DNA of 7,274 bases from Armatimonadota bacterium (GTDB lineage: Bacteria; Armatimonadota; Abditibacteriia; CG2-30-59-28). Every line of letters starts with the position of its first letter. The stretch's first letter is position 1. The stretch is from assembly GCA_016199605.1 (NCBI GenBank), contig JACQGJ010000385.1, positions 1 to 7,274 on the forward strand, read 5' to 3'. A program made the translations under genes and the position numbers. This document shows positions 5,743-7,274 of the stretch, piece after piece. Below the pieces are notes generated by a model. That model was not told the DNA's origin. It saw only the letters and a list, made by a program, of their open reading frames with translations, and searched no databases.

Positions 5743-6726
5743 ATGGTTTACATGATGGCCCTATGTTGGTTGGGATTCGTCGCCATGGTTTTTATGCTTG
5801 TGACGAGTGCGGCGGGCGGCCGGGTCATGCGACATCGACTTCAGGCTCTTTCCGAAGTGACCGAGGCCGAGGTTGCGGCTGCTCAGATTGATGAAGAAGA
5901 AGCCAAGCCTTTTATCGAGAGAGCCCTCTCGCCGATTCTCAAGAAACTTGGAGGAGTCATCGGCCAGAACGAGAAACTGGTGGGAGGCAATCTGGCCGAG
6001 CTTCTCGACTCGGCAGGTCATCCGCTGGGGATGATGGTCAACGAGTTGATCGGTCTGAAGCTCCTTTTCGTTATCTTGCTCGGAGTGGTCTCCGTTTTCC
6101 TTTGGCCTGTGATACACATCGGAGTCGGCAAGCTCGCCAGCAATCCCTCTTTCGCTACCGCTGTCAAGCTGAAGCCGCTAATCCCCCTCATCCTGCTTGT
6201 CTTCTGCATGGTTGGATTCTCCCTTCCCGATTTCCTTCTTCGCAGGACTGCCAAGAAGCGCATCAAGCAGATCAAGAAGAGTATGCCGGACGTCGTCGAC
6301 CTGGTCACCCTCGGGTTGGAGGCCGGGCTCGGTTTTGACGGCGCAGTCGGTCAGACCATCGACAAAGTCAAGTCTCCGCTCACCGAGGAGTTGGCTCGCA
6401 GTATGAGAGAAATCGCGGCGGGCAAAACCCGCTCGGACGCCTTCCGCTCGATGGCCACGCGGGTCAAAATGCCGGAGTTGTCCCTCCTGGTGACCGCAAT
6501 CGACCAGGCAGAGAAAATGGGGGTCGGACTTGGTACCGCCCTGCGTGCGCAAGCGGATGAGCTTCGCGAAAGACGGCGCATGTGGGCACAGGAACAGGCC
6601 GCCAAGTTGCCGGTGAAAATGCTCATCCCGCTAATCCTGTTCATCTTCCCTGCTCTCTTCATCGTCATCTTGGGGCCCGCCTGCGTGCAGTTTGCGGAGA
6701 TGGCCAAGTCAGGACAGATGTTCTGA
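5743..6726 (+). CDS. tadC: Tad pilus platform protein TadC (T2SSF domain)
   Basis: 327 aa inner-membrane partner of TadB. The N-terminal helix spans residues about 3-21. A soluble segment contains 'FIERALSPILKKLGGVIG' (57-74) and 'NLAELLDSAGHPLGMMVNEL' (83-102), the usual TadC lead-in. Helices follow at about 103-124 and 144-165. The T2SSF domain (about 182-290) shows 'MPDVVDLVTLGLEAGLGFDG', 'ELARSMREIAAGKTRSDAFR' and 'LSLLVTAIDQAEKMGVGLGT'. It ends with the helix 'LIPLILFIFPALFIVILGPA' (294-313), the classic TadC ending. The protein looks complete. Start choice: ATG 5743 has GAAGG (5733-5737) at 5 nt; an in-frame GTG at 5731 would add four residues (MKAQ) but its only purine run abuts it. 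Last gene of the visible operon; no T-run terminator follows. Confidence 0.92.
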   Translation: MVYMMALCWLGFVAMVFMLVTSAAGGRVMRHRLQALSEVTEAEVAAAQIDEEEAKPFIERALSPILKKLGGVIGQNEKLVGGNLAELLDSAGHPLGMMVNELIGLKLLFVILLGVVSVFLWPVIHIGVGKLASNPSFATAVKLKPLIPLILLVFCMVGFSLPDFLLRRTAKKRIKQIKKSMPDVVDLVTLGLEAGLGFDGAVGQTIDKVKSPLTEELARSMREIAAGKTRSDAFRSMATRVKMPELSLLVTAIDQAEKMGVGLGTALRAQADELRERRRMWAQEQAAKLPVKMLIPLILFIFPALFIVILGPACVQFAEMAKSGQMF

Positions 6727-6733
6727 TTGGGGA

Positions 6734-7219
6734 CCAGTTCGTGCGCAAGCTTACCGTGCAGCCGAGAGTCAAGGTCAGAGCGCCGTTCTTGAATGAGTGG
6801 GGTCGTTTGCCTCTTGGAGTGGTCGGGTAAGGAGCGCAGGAAACAATCACCGTCGATCGGTCTGCCCGCATCGAAGTATTCTGGTACCAGTACCGCGGTT
6901 TCCCGTCTTCGAACAGAGGAGCAGCACCGGGTCATCAACGTATTTCGCTGAGTAGAGTTGGCCAAGGTCCGCCGGCATATCCCCACGATCCTCCACGTAT
7001 ACTCGCCGCAAGGCTGATCTGCCGCAGGCTCGATTCGCAGACCGTGATCCTGGCCCGGTCATTGGCAACCGGGACCATGGGCAGGACGATCGCTTTCAAA
7101 ATCGCAATGATCGCGGTGACGACCAGCAGCTCAATGACCTTAAACCATAGGAAATGGTGGAGATTTCTTCGAGGGACAGGCCAAACGAATGAACACGCCA
7201 GACCGTTCACCGGCTGCAA
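6734..7219 (-). pseudogene. Degraded type II pseudopilin / DUF1559-like prepilin, frameshifted
   Basis: Reading right to left, one frame gives 'FKVIELLVVTAIIAILKAIV' then 'LPMVP' and 'RARITVCESSLRQISLA' (about 7155-7010). This is a clear N-terminal methylation helix with Glu at +5, followed by the 'CxxxLRQIxLA' block of prepilins common in Planctomycetota and related groups. Near 7003-7010 the sense moves by one base to 'VYVEDRGDMPADLGQLYSAK' and 'YVDDPVLLLC' (7002 to about 6913), which is how these proteins normally continue ('Y.ED....P..L..LYP.YV.DP..F.C'). Near 6911-6920 the sense may move again to 'FEDGKPRYWYQ' and onward towards tadC; this last part is weaker. The residue before the mature Phe is Trp, not the Gly that prepilin peptidase needs. 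No good start is visible: the frame is open up to the window edge, and the TTG at 7219 is only a possible start. A cluster of sequencing indels is the main alternative. It converges on tadC with almost no spacer. Confidence 0.65.
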
Positions 7220-7235
7220 TCTTTTAGGTGGCGGA

Positions 7236-7274
7236 TTACTGGTACGGCCCGTAGATGTACTGGTGGTAATACTT
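7236..7274 (-). other. Possible C-terminal end of a further minus-strand gene
   Basis: On the - strand one frame reads KYYHQYIYGPYQ and stops at 7236-7238 (TAA). It could be the tail of a gene entering from the right, which would explain why the prepilin-like remains begin just after it. Twelve codons are too few to decide, and the prepilin frame itself is also open across this stretch. Nothing else is seen in 7220-7274. Confidence 0.15.

Noticed and set aside
6742..6759. Weak stem TGCGC/GTGCA after tadC as an operon terminator
   Set aside because: Only five pairs, one of them G-U, and no T-run follows.
6881..6890. Perfect 10-bp palindrome CTGGTACCAG
   Set aside because: Isolated, inside the degraded prepilin region, with no matching copies or gene context to suggest an operator.
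1..7274. CRISPR arrays, tRNA or rRNA genes, insertion sequences, att sites
   Set aside because: No spaced direct repeats, cloverleaf-like segments, transposase motifs or flanking terminal repeats were recognised by eye.

Overview
The window carries the core of a Tad (tight adherence, Flp-type IVb pilus) locus on the + strand. It runs: C-terminal end of a TadG-like protein (1-537), cpaB/rcpC (672-1661), cpaE/tadZ (1822-3075), cpaF/tadA (3155-4615), tadB (4692-5669) and tadC (5743-6726). These encode the assembly motor: a periplasmic or envelope protein (CpaB), a ParA/MinD-like positioning ATPase (CpaE/TadZ), the hexameric secretion ATPase (CpaF/TadA) and two polytopic T2SSF platform proteins (TadB, TadC). 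The flp pilin, prepilin peptidase, secretin (rcpA/cpaC) and TadD are not in view. The secretin is absent from its common place directly after cpaB.

Downstream, on the - strand and converging on tadC, 6734-7219 holds the remains of a type II pseudopilin-like gene. Its N-terminal methylation helix is readable, but the frame breaks at least once and probably twice, and the residue before the cleavage site is Trp instead of Gly. I call it a pseudogene, or alternatively a region with sequencing errors. The last 40 bases are uninformative.

The organism is a bacterium with moderately high GC (my impression, not computed). Genes are separated by 70-160 nt gaps rather than overlapping, Shine-Dalgarno sites are purine-rich, and TTG is used as a start in tadB. 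The TadG-like C-terminus and the degraded prepilin with a 'YVED..DMPADLGQLY..KYVDDP' segment resemble proteins common in Planctomycetota and Armatimonadota. That placement is inference; the sequence cannot decide it.

One good sigma70-like promoter (TTGCGA-17-TATAAT) sits between the TadG-like gene and cpaB and may drive cpaB-tadC as one unit. The gaps before cpaF, tadB and tadC each contain an inverted repeat that pairs with part or all of the Shine-Dalgarno of the next gene. The cpaB-cpaE gap contains two hairpins without U-tracts. I see no wholly new system. The points that deserve a second look are these ribosome-site hairpins, the altered Walker B of CpaE, the missing secretin, and the Ser/Thr/Gly repeat tail of the TadG-like protein.
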